A DNA stretch of 5,209 nucleotides from Clostridia bacterium. Lineage in GTDB: Bacteria; Bacillota; Clostridia; DSM-8532. The notes beneath the pieces were generated by a model. It saw nothing but the letters and a program-made list of their open reading frames with translations, had not been told where the DNA came from and did no database searches. The stretch covers positions 1 to 5,209 of the forward strand of contig JAOABT010000114.1 in the NCBI GenBank assembly GCA_026418215.1, read 5' to 3'. The translations under genes were made by a program, and so were the position numbers. Of this stretch, positions 1 to 5,209 are shown piece after piece. Positions within the stretch are counted from its first letter, which is position 1. Each line of letters starts with the position of its first letter.

Positions 1-2063
1 GCCTTGGGATTCTGACTGTAAACCGTGGTGGTCTCATCCTTATCGACACCCTCAAGCGTATAGGTTAAACCGAAGGCTTTGAGCCTTTCGCCCGCTTCCT
101 TCACTGTAAGGCCCGATACATCAGGCGTTATGACCTCACGAGGCGCCTGACCCTTGCCCGGTGCATCATATTGCCTTTCGACCTGCATATATTCCAGTAT
201 CTCCTCACTGAGCTTGCCTGCAATGGGAGCGGCAAGAACGCCGCCTGACCTCAGTCTTTTCTCTACCTGAGGATCATCGAGAATGACCAGCACAACAATC
301 TTTGGCTTGTTTGCTGGGGCCATGGCTGCGAAGGACACCACGTACCGTCCTTCCGTTTTGGTTTGCAGCGTTTCAGAGGTCCCGGTCTTACCTGCAATTC
401 TAAAGCCGTTGATATAGGCATTCTTGCCCGTACCCTCCGAAACAACGCCTTCAAGAATGCTGCGGAGCTCATCCGAGGTTGCCTTAGAAATAACCTTGCG
501 CTCGACTTCGGGCTCATTTTTCTTAATAATGTTGCCGTTACTGTCGCTGATTTGCTTGACCAGAGTGGGCTTAATAAGGCTCCCGCCATTAGCAATGGCG
601 CAATAAGCCGTTGCAACCTGGATGGGGCTCACCTGAAAGCGCTGACCGAAGCCCGCAACCGCAATATCGATATCCTGCGGGTTCTTATGCCACAGATTCA
701 AATATTCCTCATTGGTGGGCTCTCCGGCCAACTCGATGCCGGTGCGGCTCATGAAGCCAAACATCCGCGCATATTGGTAAAAGCGGTTTGCGCCCAGTGA
801 TAAGGCCACCTGCGCAAAAACAGGGTTGCAGGAATTGTAAACGGAATGTGCAAAGTCTTCAGGACCGTGCCCCCATTTCTGCCAGCAGTTAATGGTCCAC
901 CCCGACATTTCAAGAGGCTTGTCCACATACTGTGAGCTGGGCTTGACGACGCCTTCCTCCAGGGCTGCGGCCGCCGTGATGGCCTTGAAGGTAGAACCCG
1001 GCTCGTAAGTATCCATGATGGCCTTATTTCGGAAGACAGTCTGATAAAGGGTTTGGGTATCCTTAGAATCCTTGAAGCCCTTCCAATCCGCTTCATCAAC
1101 CGTGGGCGGCTTGGCATCGGGCCGGTTTGGATCAAAATCAGGGTAAGAGGCCAGAGCTAAAATCTCGCCGGAGTTGGGGTCCATCACGATGGCAGCGGCC
1201 CCCATTTTCACCTCGTCCTCCTCAATGGCCCGTTTGAGGGCTTCTTCCACCATATACTGAATGGTCGCATCAATCGTGAGGGTCACATCATACCCGTCCA
1301 CAGCATCCACCTGCCGCTCAGGGTCGTATGTAATGGGCCGGCCCAGGACATCAACCTCGTTCATAATCTTGCCCGGGGTTCCCTTAAGGGTGTTGTCGTA
1401 GGTCAGCTCAATACCGCTCAAGCCCTGGTCATCAATTCCGGTGAAGCCCAGAACGTGCGAGGCCAGACTGCCCTTGGGGTAAAAGCGCTTGGAATCCTCG
1501 TCCACATAGAGATTGGCGATTCCCTTCCCCCTTACATAGCTTCGTATATCCCCGCCAATCTTTGGGTCGATCTTTCGCTTGATGGACTCAAAGGTATTGT
1601 CTTCCTTGAAAATTGCCATGATATCAGACGCGCTCATTTCAGTCTTTGAAGCCAGAAAATCAGCCAGCTCCTGAAGCTTGGCCTCATCGTCTTTGAATTC
1701 CTTGCGAAGCCCAATGGGATTGACCGATACCGAGTCGACCGGTGCGCTTATGGCAAGTCCCTGCCCGTTCCTGTCATAGATGGAGCCGCGCTTGGGATTG
1801 ATACCCCGCTGGCTGGTTTGATTGCTATAGGCCATTTTACGGTAGCTGTCACCCTTTACAAACTGAATGAAGCCTATGCGGTAAAGCAAAAAAGAAAGCA
1901 ACAACACAAAAAAGAGCAGCAAAAAGAATGCCCTCTGTTTAAGCATTTTGTTATTTTCTGGCTGCCTCGCCTTATGATTGGGTCTTTTATGTATGCTGCC
2001 GCTTGACGCCCGCTTGCGCTTTGCGTTCTGATTCCTTGATACTGGTTTGCTTCGGTTATTCAC
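1..2063 (-). CDS. spoVD: SpoVD-like class B penicillin-binding protein with PASTA domain (3' end cut by window edge)
   Basis: Peptidoglycan DD-transpeptidase that cross-links stem peptides outside the membrane; SpoVD itself makes spore cortex. From the GTG at 2063, 687 residues are visible with no stop before base 1. In order: a Lys/Arg/Asn-rich tail (1-45), one membrane segment (about 46-66), the class B dimerisation region starting with RGSIYDRNG (92-100) and including QGLSGIELTYDNTLKG (about 213-228), then the transpeptidase domain with STFK (357-360, catalytic Ser357), SCN (411-413) and KTGTS (559-563). A PASTA domain starts near 644 and is cut off. Cys393 and Cys412 fit the redox pair of B. 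subtilis SpoVD. Start choice: the frame is open back to a stop at 2076-2078, and the tail has gene-like composition, unlike the AT-rich DNA beyond. GTG has only a weak AAGG 10 nt upstream; ATG at 1946 is the alternative but has no well-placed site. SpoVD versus a division PBP2 cannot be settled without the C-terminus. Confidence 0.9.
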   Translation of the reverse strand, partial: MNNRSKPVSRNQNAKRKRASSGSIHKRPNHKARQPENNKMLKQRAFFLLLFFVLLLSFLLYRIGFIQFVKGDSYRKMAYSNQTSQRGINPKRGSIYDRNGQGLAISAPVDSVSVNPIGLRKEFKDDEAKLQELADFLASKTEMSASDIMAIFKEDNTFESIKRKIDPKIGGDIRSYVRGKGIANLYVDEDSKRFYPKGSLASHVLGFTGIDDQGLSGIELTYDNTLKGTPGKIMNEVDVLGRPITYDPERQVDAVDGYDVTLTIDATIQYMVEEALKRAIEEDEVKMGAAAIVMDPNSGEILALASYPDFDPNRPDAKPPTVDEADWKGFKDSKDTQTLYQTVFRNKAIMDTYEPGSTFKAITAAAALEEGVVKPSSQYVDKPLEMSGWTINCWQKWGHGPEDFAHSVYNSCNPVFAQVALSLGANRFYQYARMFGFMSRTGIELAGEPTNEEYLNLWHKNPQDIDIAVAGFGQRFQVSPIQVATAYCAIANGGSLIKPTLVKQISDSNGNIIKKNEPEVERKVISKATSDELRSILEGVVSEGTGKNAYINGFRIAGKTGTSETLQTKTEGRYVVSFAAMAPANKPKIVVLVILDDPQVEKRLRSGGVLAAPIAGKLSEEILEYMQVERQYDAPGKGQAPREVITPDVSGLTVKEAGERLKAFGLTYTLEGVDKDETTTVYSQNPK

Positions 2064-2101
2064 TGTAAAAAAACCTTAAAAAGTATTCTATTAACCATCA
2101 T
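2060..2101 (-). CDS. Possible 13-codon leader ORF overlapping the spoVD-like start
   Basis: A minute reading frame, MMVNRILFKVFLQ, begins at ATG 2101 (or the adjacent ATG 2098) and ends in TGA at 2062-2060. That stop overlaps the proposed GTG start of the penicillin-binding protein as GTGA, the arrangement expected for translational coupling. A TGAGG sequence precedes the ATGs with only 2 nt to the first and 5 nt to the second. This would give the weak GTG start a source of ribosomes. It is very short, AT-rich and could be chance; no family is recognised. Confidence 0.2.
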   Translation of the reverse strand: MMVNRILFKVFLQ

Positions 2102-2106
2102 AGCCT

Positions 2107-2124
2107 CACATTATGAATAAAGTG
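2107..2124. repeat. Near-perfect 18-bp inverted repeat in the leader of the spoVD-like gene
   Basis: CACATTAT-GA-ATAAAGTG: two 8-bp arms around a 2-bp centre with one mismatched pair. It sits about 15-32 nt downstream of the predicted transcription start and upstream of the GTG start. Its size and short centre suit a dimeric DNA-binding regulator acting as a roadblock, rather than an RNA hairpin. No known operator is recognised, and AT-rich DNA can yield such symmetry by chance. Confidence 0.35.
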
Positions 2125-2145
2125 TGAAGACAGGATTACGAACAT

Positions 2146-2174
2146 ATTATATTTCTTAAGCGGCATTTTAACAA
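2146..2174 (-). promoter_or_regulatory. Sigma-A type promoter for the spoVD-like gene
   Basis: On the minus strand, TTGTTA (2174-2169) is followed after exactly 17 nt by a perfect TATAAT (2151-2146). The predicted start of transcription is near 2139, giving a leader of about 75 nt before the GTG at 2063. The near-consensus boxes and ideal spacing indicate expression by the housekeeping sigma factor. That is notable if the product is a sporulation protein, since B. subtilis spoVD is known to be transcribed with the mother-cell sigma factor SigE. Confidence 0.75.
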
Positions 2175-2177
2175 GAT

Positions 2178-2201
2178 GCGCCATTCTTTTACGAATGGCG
2201 C
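2178..2201 (-). terminator. Hairpin after arsC, probable ars operon terminator
   Basis: A perfect 9-bp inverted repeat, GCGCCATTC and GAATGGCGC, encloses a 6-nt loop and starts 11 nt after the arsC stop codon. On the minus strand the stem is followed by ATCTTGTTAAAA, a poor T-tract, so termination may be leaky or the stem may mainly protect the 3' end of the ars mRNA. Nothing on the plus strand needs terminating here. Confidence 0.65.
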
Positions 2202-2212
2202 CGAGTAATTTG

Positions 2213-2614
2213 CTATATTTCGTTTCTTTGAATCCTTTCGGAAAGGTCCAGTATCTTTTGATGAATGGCCGCTATGGTCTTTTTAAAGGCGTCATCGCTC
2301 TTGCCGCTGGGGTCCTCAAGGCCCCAGTCCTCCCGGTGTCGGCAGGGCAGGAAGGGACAATTCACGTTGCAGCCCATGGTCACAACAATATCAACCGGCG
2401 GGATATCCCCTAATAGCTTGGAACGCTGAGTAAGCTCCATATCGATGCCATAGAGCTCCTTCATGAGCCTTACGGCATCCTGGTTAATCTGGGGCTTGGT
2501 CTCTGTACCCGCTGAATAGCTTTCAAAAACATGACCCGCCAAATGCTTGCCCAACGCCTCCGCCATCTGCGAACGGCAGGAATTATGAACACATACAAAC
2601 GCTACTTTTTTCAT
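2213..2614 (-). CDS. arsC: Arsenate reductase, low-molecular-weight phosphatase (thioredoxin-coupled) family
   Basis: Cytoplasmic enzyme that reduces arsenate to arsenite for export. The 133-residue protein has the phosphatase-type P-loop CVHNSCRS at 8-15 (CX5R, nucleophile Cys8), a central TMGCNVNCPFLPC stretch with Cys82, Cys86 and Cys91, and the EDWGLEDPSG motif near 95-104 that includes the family's general-acid Asp. Length matches the family (about 130-140). In the staphylococcal pI258 enzyme, Cys10, Cys82 and Cys89 relay electrons to thioredoxin; here the two downstream cysteines are closer together and a third is present. Start: ATG at 2614 has AAAGG 9 nt upstream and gives the usual MKKVAFVCVHNSCRS beginning; ATG at 2623 directly abuts that AAAGG and would add three residues. 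It is the last gene of the operon, 24 nt after the arsA stop. Confidence 0.96.
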   Translation of the reverse strand: MKKVAFVCVHNSCRSQMAEALGKHLAGHVFESYSAGTETKPQINQDAVRLMKELYGIDMELTQRSKLLGDIPPVDIVVTMGCNVNCPFLPCRHREDWGLEDPSGKSDDAFKKTIAAIHQKILDLSERIQRNEI

Positions 2615-2623
2615 GCTGTTCAT

Positions 2624-2628
2624 CCTTT
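2624..2628 (-). promoter_or_regulatory. Ribosome binding site deciding the arsC start
   Basis: AAAGG on the minus strand lies 9 nt upstream of the ATG at 2614 but directly touches the ATG at 2623. Normal spacing therefore favours the downstream start. Confidence 0.6.
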
Positions 2629-2638
2629 CGTCTCTGCT

Positions 2639-4381
2639 TCATAGCAATGCTTTCAATTTCTCTCCCTTTAGCTCCGCGGCCCTCCATTTAAGGATGGCAA
2701 AATGCCCCTGTGAATGCCTGTCAACCGTATTAATCCACTCGATTTCGTGGCTAGCCTTGGCCCTGAGCACCCGGTTCGTGGTGTCAGCGGCATAAAGCGA
2801 GGCATTGATAACCCACCATCGGCTGTGGATGCCGGCTCGCTTCAAGTCCTCTTCCAGGCGCAGCGCTTCATATACGGGCGTGGTCTCAGCCAGGGTCACA
2901 ATGATGACCTCTGTCTCTTGGGGATTTTTGAGTCTCGGTAAAAGCTTCTTAACCGATTCGGGTATGTCGCCCTGGGAGCGCTGTATCTCCCTATGATAGC
3001 TCTGCGTTGAGTCCAGTAAAAGAAGGGTATGCCCTGTGGGAGCTGTATCGATGACAACGGTCTCATGCTCCGCTTGCTCTACAATCTGGGCAAAGGCTCT
3101 GAAAACGGCAATCTCCTGAGTGCAGGGAGACCGGAGATCCTCCTCGATGTAGGCAACATCCTCTTTTGACATAGTTTGCCGAGCCTTTGATAGTATTTCC
3201 TGACGGTACTTCTTGAGCTCCTTCTGTTCATCAATATGGCTTAGCGTCATATTGCTCTTTTCGCTTATGACAAACCTAAGATGGGCCGCCGGGTCAGTGG
3301 TTGCCAGATGCACCTTACTGCCCTTTTCAGCAAGGCCTAAGGCAATGGCAGCCGCAATCGTCGTTTTGCCTACGCCACCCTTGCCCATGGTGAAGATCAC
3401 TTTTTTTCCTGCTCGATAGAGCTCCTCGACAATGTCCTTAAGGCCCGGCAGCTTTTGATGCTCAACCTCCTGCTGGATCACTGCATCGTTGTCCTTTGTG
3501 AGAAAAGCCCTGACATTTTCGAGCCCTGTAATGCTGTAGGCCCGCAGCGGAATGGCATAGGTCTTAAGATACGAAAGCTCGGCAGGTATCCGTGCTAAAG
3601 CCGATTGCTGCTTGTTATAAAGGCTTTCGGAAATCTTGTCATCGTAGGAGGGCATCAGGCCGTTGATAACGAGAAGCTGATTCTGAATACCAAGGGAAGA
3701 AAGCTCTCTCGACGCTCTTTCGGCCTCGTTCAAAGGGGTAACCTCGGGCCTCGACACCAGAATCAGTGTGGTAAGCGCCTGATTGGACAGGGTTTCCACA
3801 GCCTTCTTATAGGTAGCTCTTTTGCTTTCGAGACCCGAGAGCTGCCCCAGACAGGAGGCACCATGGGTGTTTTCGCTGATAAAATGGCTCCAGGCTGAAG
3901 GGAGCTGCAGCATCCTCAGGGTATGCCCGGTCGGGGCAGTGTCAAAAAGGATGTGGTCATATTTAGACTGCATGCCTTCATCAGCCAAAAAGGAAGAAAA
4001 CTCATTAAAGGCCGCGATTTCAACGGTGCAAGAACCCGAGAGCTGTTCCTCCATATTGGCAATGACCACGTCCGGCAGCTTCCCCCTATAGGGGCCTACC
4101 ACGCTTTCCCGATACTCCGCCGCCGCTTTGATGGGGTCAAGGTTGGCAACCCAAAGAAGGGGGACCCCGTCAATAGGTCTTTCCTTGTTGGACAACTCCG
4201 TTTGGAAAACATCCTGCAGATTGGAGGCCGGATCGGTGCTGATGAGAAGCACCTTTTTACCGCTGTCCGCAAGGGCAAGCGCCGTTGCACAGGCAACCGA
4301 AGTCTTGCCTACGCCGCCTTTCCCCGTAAAGAACAGATATTTTGTAAGCTTCAGGCTCAGGGGATCATAGGGCTTCATCAT
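2639..4381 (-). CDS. arsA: Arsenite-stimulated efflux ATPase, two tandem ATPase halves
   Basis: Soluble ATPase that couples ATP hydrolysis to arsenite extrusion through the membrane carrier. The 580 residues form two homologous halves. A1 carries the Walker A motif GKGGVGKTS (20-28), STDPASNL near 48-55 and the signature DTAPTGHT (147-154). A2, after a linker around 300-325, carries GKGGVGKTT (333-341), TTDPAAHL near 361-368 and DTAPTGHT (445-452). The three metalloid-binding cysteines are present: Cys118 (SGSCTVEIAAF), Cys177 (HGASCLG) and Cys420 (SPCTQEIAVF), corresponding to Cys113, Cys172 and Cys422 of the E. coli R773 protein, which has nearly the same length (583). The ATG at 4381 overlaps the arsD stop as ATGA and has AGGTGG 6 nt upstream. 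A TTG at 4387 in frame is less likely. Both halves look active; no frameshift is seen. Confidence 0.98.
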   Translation of the reverse strand: MMKPYDPLSLKLTKYLFFTGKGGVGKTSVACATALALADSGKKVLLISTDPASNLQDVFQTELSNKERPIDGVPLLWVANLDPIKAAAEYRESVVGPYRGKLPDVVIANMEEQLSGSCTVEIAAFNEFSSFLADEGMQSKYDHILFDTAPTGHTLRMLQLPSAWSHFISENTHGASCLGQLSGLESKRATYKKAVETLSNQALTTLILVSRPEVTPLNEAERASRELSSLGIQNQLLVINGLMPSYDDKISESLYNKQQSALARIPAELSYLKTYAIPLRAYSITGLENVRAFLTKDNDAVIQQEVEHQKLPGLKDIVEELYRAGKKVIFTMGKGGVGKTTIAAAIALGLAEKGSKVHLATTDPAAHLRFVISEKSNMTLSHIDEQKELKKYRQEILSKARQTMSKEDVAYIEEDLRSPCTQEIAVFRAFAQIVEQAEHETVVIDTAPTGHTLLLLDSTQSYHREIQRSQGDIPESVKKLLPRLKNPQETEVIIVTLAETTPVYEALRLEEDLKRAGIHSRWWVINASLYAADTTNRVLRAKASHEIEWINTVDRHSQGHFAILKWRAAELKGEKLKALL

Positions 4382-4773
4382 GAGCAACCACCTTTTAAGC
4401 CTGGCCCGCCCTTATGGGAAGTGACCTTATACCGGGCAGAGGGCTTGCTTTCTTGTGCAAGCACGCCTTGATCTATTTCCAGAAGCTCAGAAAGCTCCGC
4501 GTTTGTAGGATATCGCTTGGTCATCACGATTTTACCGTCAACCATGGTCAAGGGCAGCGCATTCATGCCCTGTGACGATAAAATAGCGTTGACCTCCTGA
4601 TTCTTGACGAATTCCTGGGGAGCACTCGTCAAATTGTAGCGCTCCACCACAATTCCGTTTTTCTTGAGGTTTGAGAGCACAGTCGATATCCTCAAAAGCT
4701 CGGGATCGACGCTTACCCCGCATAACCCCGTGGGGCAGCACATGGGCGGTTCATACAGCGACAATCTTTTCAT
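4378..4773 (-). CDS. arsD: Arsenite metallochaperone / weak operon repressor ArsD
   Basis: Small cytoplasmic protein that binds arsenite and passes it to ArsA; the R773 homologue also acts as a weak, metalloid-responsive repressor. The 131-residue sequence has the diagnostic N-terminal MCCPTGLCG with Cys12, Cys13 and Cys18, the triad known to bind and transfer As(III). It continues with the thioredoxin-like fold features of the family: NLTSAPQEFVKN (47-58), NALPLTMVDGKIV (71-83) and RYPT (87-90). The C-terminal vicinal cysteine pairs of the R773 protein are missing; only Cys130 remains next to the end, and those pairs are known not to be needed for chaperone function. A strong GAGGAG (4784-4779) sits 5 nt before the ATG. 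The stop overlaps the arsA start by 4 nt, matching their physical partnership. Confidence 0.97.
   Translation of the reverse strand: MKRLSLYEPPMCCPTGLCGVSVDPELLRISTVLSNLKKNGIVVERYNLTSAPQEFVKNQEVNAILSSQGMNALPLTMVDGKIVMTKRYPTNAELSELLEIDQGVLAQESKPSARYKVTSHKGGPGLKGGCS
4388..4393 (-). promoter_or_regulatory. Ribosome binding site of arsA inside the arsD 3' end
   Basis: AGGTGG on the minus strand lies 6 nt upstream of the ATG at 4381 and within arsD coding sequence. It supports the ATGA-overlapping start over the TTG at 4387, which would be directly adjacent to it, and suggests coupled translation of arsD and arsA. Confidence 0.7.
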
Positions 4774-4790
4774 ATAATCTCCTCGCCTTT

Positions 4791-5190
4791 CTATTGATCA
4801 GTAATCTTATTGGAGGCCGGTTCAGGGAACCAATGCTTGGTTCTGTTTGCAATTCTGACAAGGACCAGCATCACAGGCACTTCGGTGAGAACCCCCACAA
4901 CGGTAGCCAACGCCGCCGGAGAGGTAGGCCCGAACAAGGCTATGGCAACAGCCACCGAAAGCTCGAAGAAATTTGAAGCACCGATCATGCCTGCCGGAGC
5001 GGCAATGTCATGGCTGAGCTTTAAGAGCCTGGAGGCCAAATAGGCGATAAAGAAAATCAGGAAGGTCTGAAGAACCAGCGGCACGGCAATCAACAGGATA
5101 TGAACCGGGTTGTTGACAATGACATCACCCTGGAACGAAAAAATGATAATGAGCGTAAGTAAAAGGCCAACGATGGTAATGTTGTTGAAC
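4791..5190 (-). CDS. acr3: Arsenite efflux carrier Acr3, C-terminal part (5' end missing at contig edge)
   Basis: Integral membrane carrier that exports arsenite, here probably energised by ArsA. About 132 residues remain of a protein usually near 350. They form four hydrophobic segments, which I take as the last four of the family's ten: [16 protein letters not shown], then [22 protein letters not shown], then the stretch around [21 protein letters not shown], then [20 protein letters not shown]. The segment with NFFEL carries the conserved glutamate known to be needed for transport in Acr3 proteins; the conserved cysteine of the fourth segment would lie outside the window. [14 protein letters not shown] followed by NRTKHWF is typical of the Acr3 C-terminus and unlike the ArsB family. 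The stop is 17 nt before arsD. The apparent start encoding MCIRDR comes from adapter bases, so this gene is truncated by assembly, not by biology. Confidence 0.95.
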
Positions 5191-5209
5191 CTGTCTCTTA
5201 TACACATCT
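5191..5209. other. Untrimmed Tn5 mosaic-end (Nextera) adapter at the contig end
   Basis: The terminal 19 bases, CTGTCTCTTATACACATCT, are identical to the Tn5 transposase mosaic end used as the Nextera adapter. Their reverse complement supplies ATG TGT ATA AGA GAC AG, which translates as the contamination signature MCIRD(R) in frame with acr3. Genomic sequence therefore ends at 5190. A natural Tn5/IS50 end is much less likely, since the synthetic mosaic sequence is matched exactly and stops at the contig edge. Confidence 0.97.

Noticed and set aside
363..800. Plus-strand open frame of 145 codons
   Set aside because: It lies wholly opposite the conserved transpeptidase domain of the minus-strand penicillin-binding protein, resembles no family I know, and has no ribosome binding site of note.
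749..1135. Minus-strand open frame of 128 codons
   Set aside because: It is an out-of-frame reading of the penicillin-binding protein, which has its STFK and SCN motifs in this same stretch.
2100..2145. A SigE-type sporulation promoter upstream of the spoVD-like gene
   Set aside because: CATAATGT resembles a SigE -10 box, but no matching -35 box lies at the right distance, while a near-consensus sigma-A promoter is present.
2300..2330. Inverted repeat CTGGGG...CCCCAG inside arsC
   Set aside because: A 6-bp stem with a 9-nt loop that encodes the conserved WGLEDP region of ArsC; no T-tract or regulatory position, so protein sequence explains it.
3923..4471. Plus-strand open frame of 182 codons
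   Set aside because: It is antisense to the well-conserved start of arsA and end of arsD; its length follows from the codon composition of the genes opposite.
5191..5209. A genuine Tn5/IS50 transposon end next to acr3
   Set aside because: The match is to the synthetic mosaic end and it stops exactly at the contig edge, as library adapter does; no transposon sequence or target duplication is visible.
1..5209. CRISPR arrays, tRNA or rRNA genes, insertion sequences, riboswitches
   Set aside because: Nearly all of the window is accounted for by five minus-strand genes; the only gap (2064-2212) has no repeat array, cloverleaf or recognisable aptamer.

Overview
The window reads as the end of a draft-genome or metagenome contig from an endospore-forming member of the Clostridia (Bacillota). 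I infer this from a SpoVD-type PASTA penicillin-binding protein, a Gram-positive style ars operon with an Acr3 pump and a thioredoxin-type ArsC, strong AGG-rich ribosome binding sites, and roughly even GC content in the genes against an AT-rich intergenic gap. I cannot name a genus. Every gene I can support lies on the minus strand, so the window is best read from right to left.

Right edge to 2213: an arsenic-resistance operon in the order acr3 (3' part only), arsD, arsA, arsC. The genes are tightly packed: 17 nt from acr3 to arsD, a 4-nt ATGA overlap from arsD to arsA, and about 24 nt from arsA to arsC. In the expected pathway, ArsC reduces arsenate to arsenite, ArsD hands arsenite to the two-domain ATPase ArsA, and ArsA works with the Acr3 membrane carrier to expel it. 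The key metal-binding and catalytic residues are intact in all the parts visible. The operon promoter, any arsR regulator and the N-terminal two thirds of Acr3 lie beyond the right edge.

The last 19 bases (5191-5209) are not genomic. They match the Tn5 mosaic end used in Nextera-type library preparation, so the contig ends in untrimmed adapter. An open reading frame beginning MCIRDR at that edge has an artificial start.

2064-2212: a compact intergenic region. It holds a hairpin just after arsC, then a near-consensus vegetative promoter whose -35 box sits in the tail of that hairpin, then an untranslated leader with a near-perfect 18-bp inverted repeat and a possible very short leader reading frame that overlaps the next start codon.

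2063 to the left edge: a class B penicillin-binding protein of the SpoVD/FtsI family. It has a basic cytoplasmic tail, one membrane anchor, a complete transpeptidase domain (STFK, SCN, KTG) and a PASTA domain cut by the window edge. A pair of cysteines near its active site matches the redox-controlled pair known in Bacillus subtilis SpoVD.

I see no wholly new system. The most useful observations are the adapter at the contig end, the cysteine pair in the SpoVD-like protein, the terminator-promoter overlap and leader architecture, and the unusual adjacency of an ars operon and a cell-wall gene.
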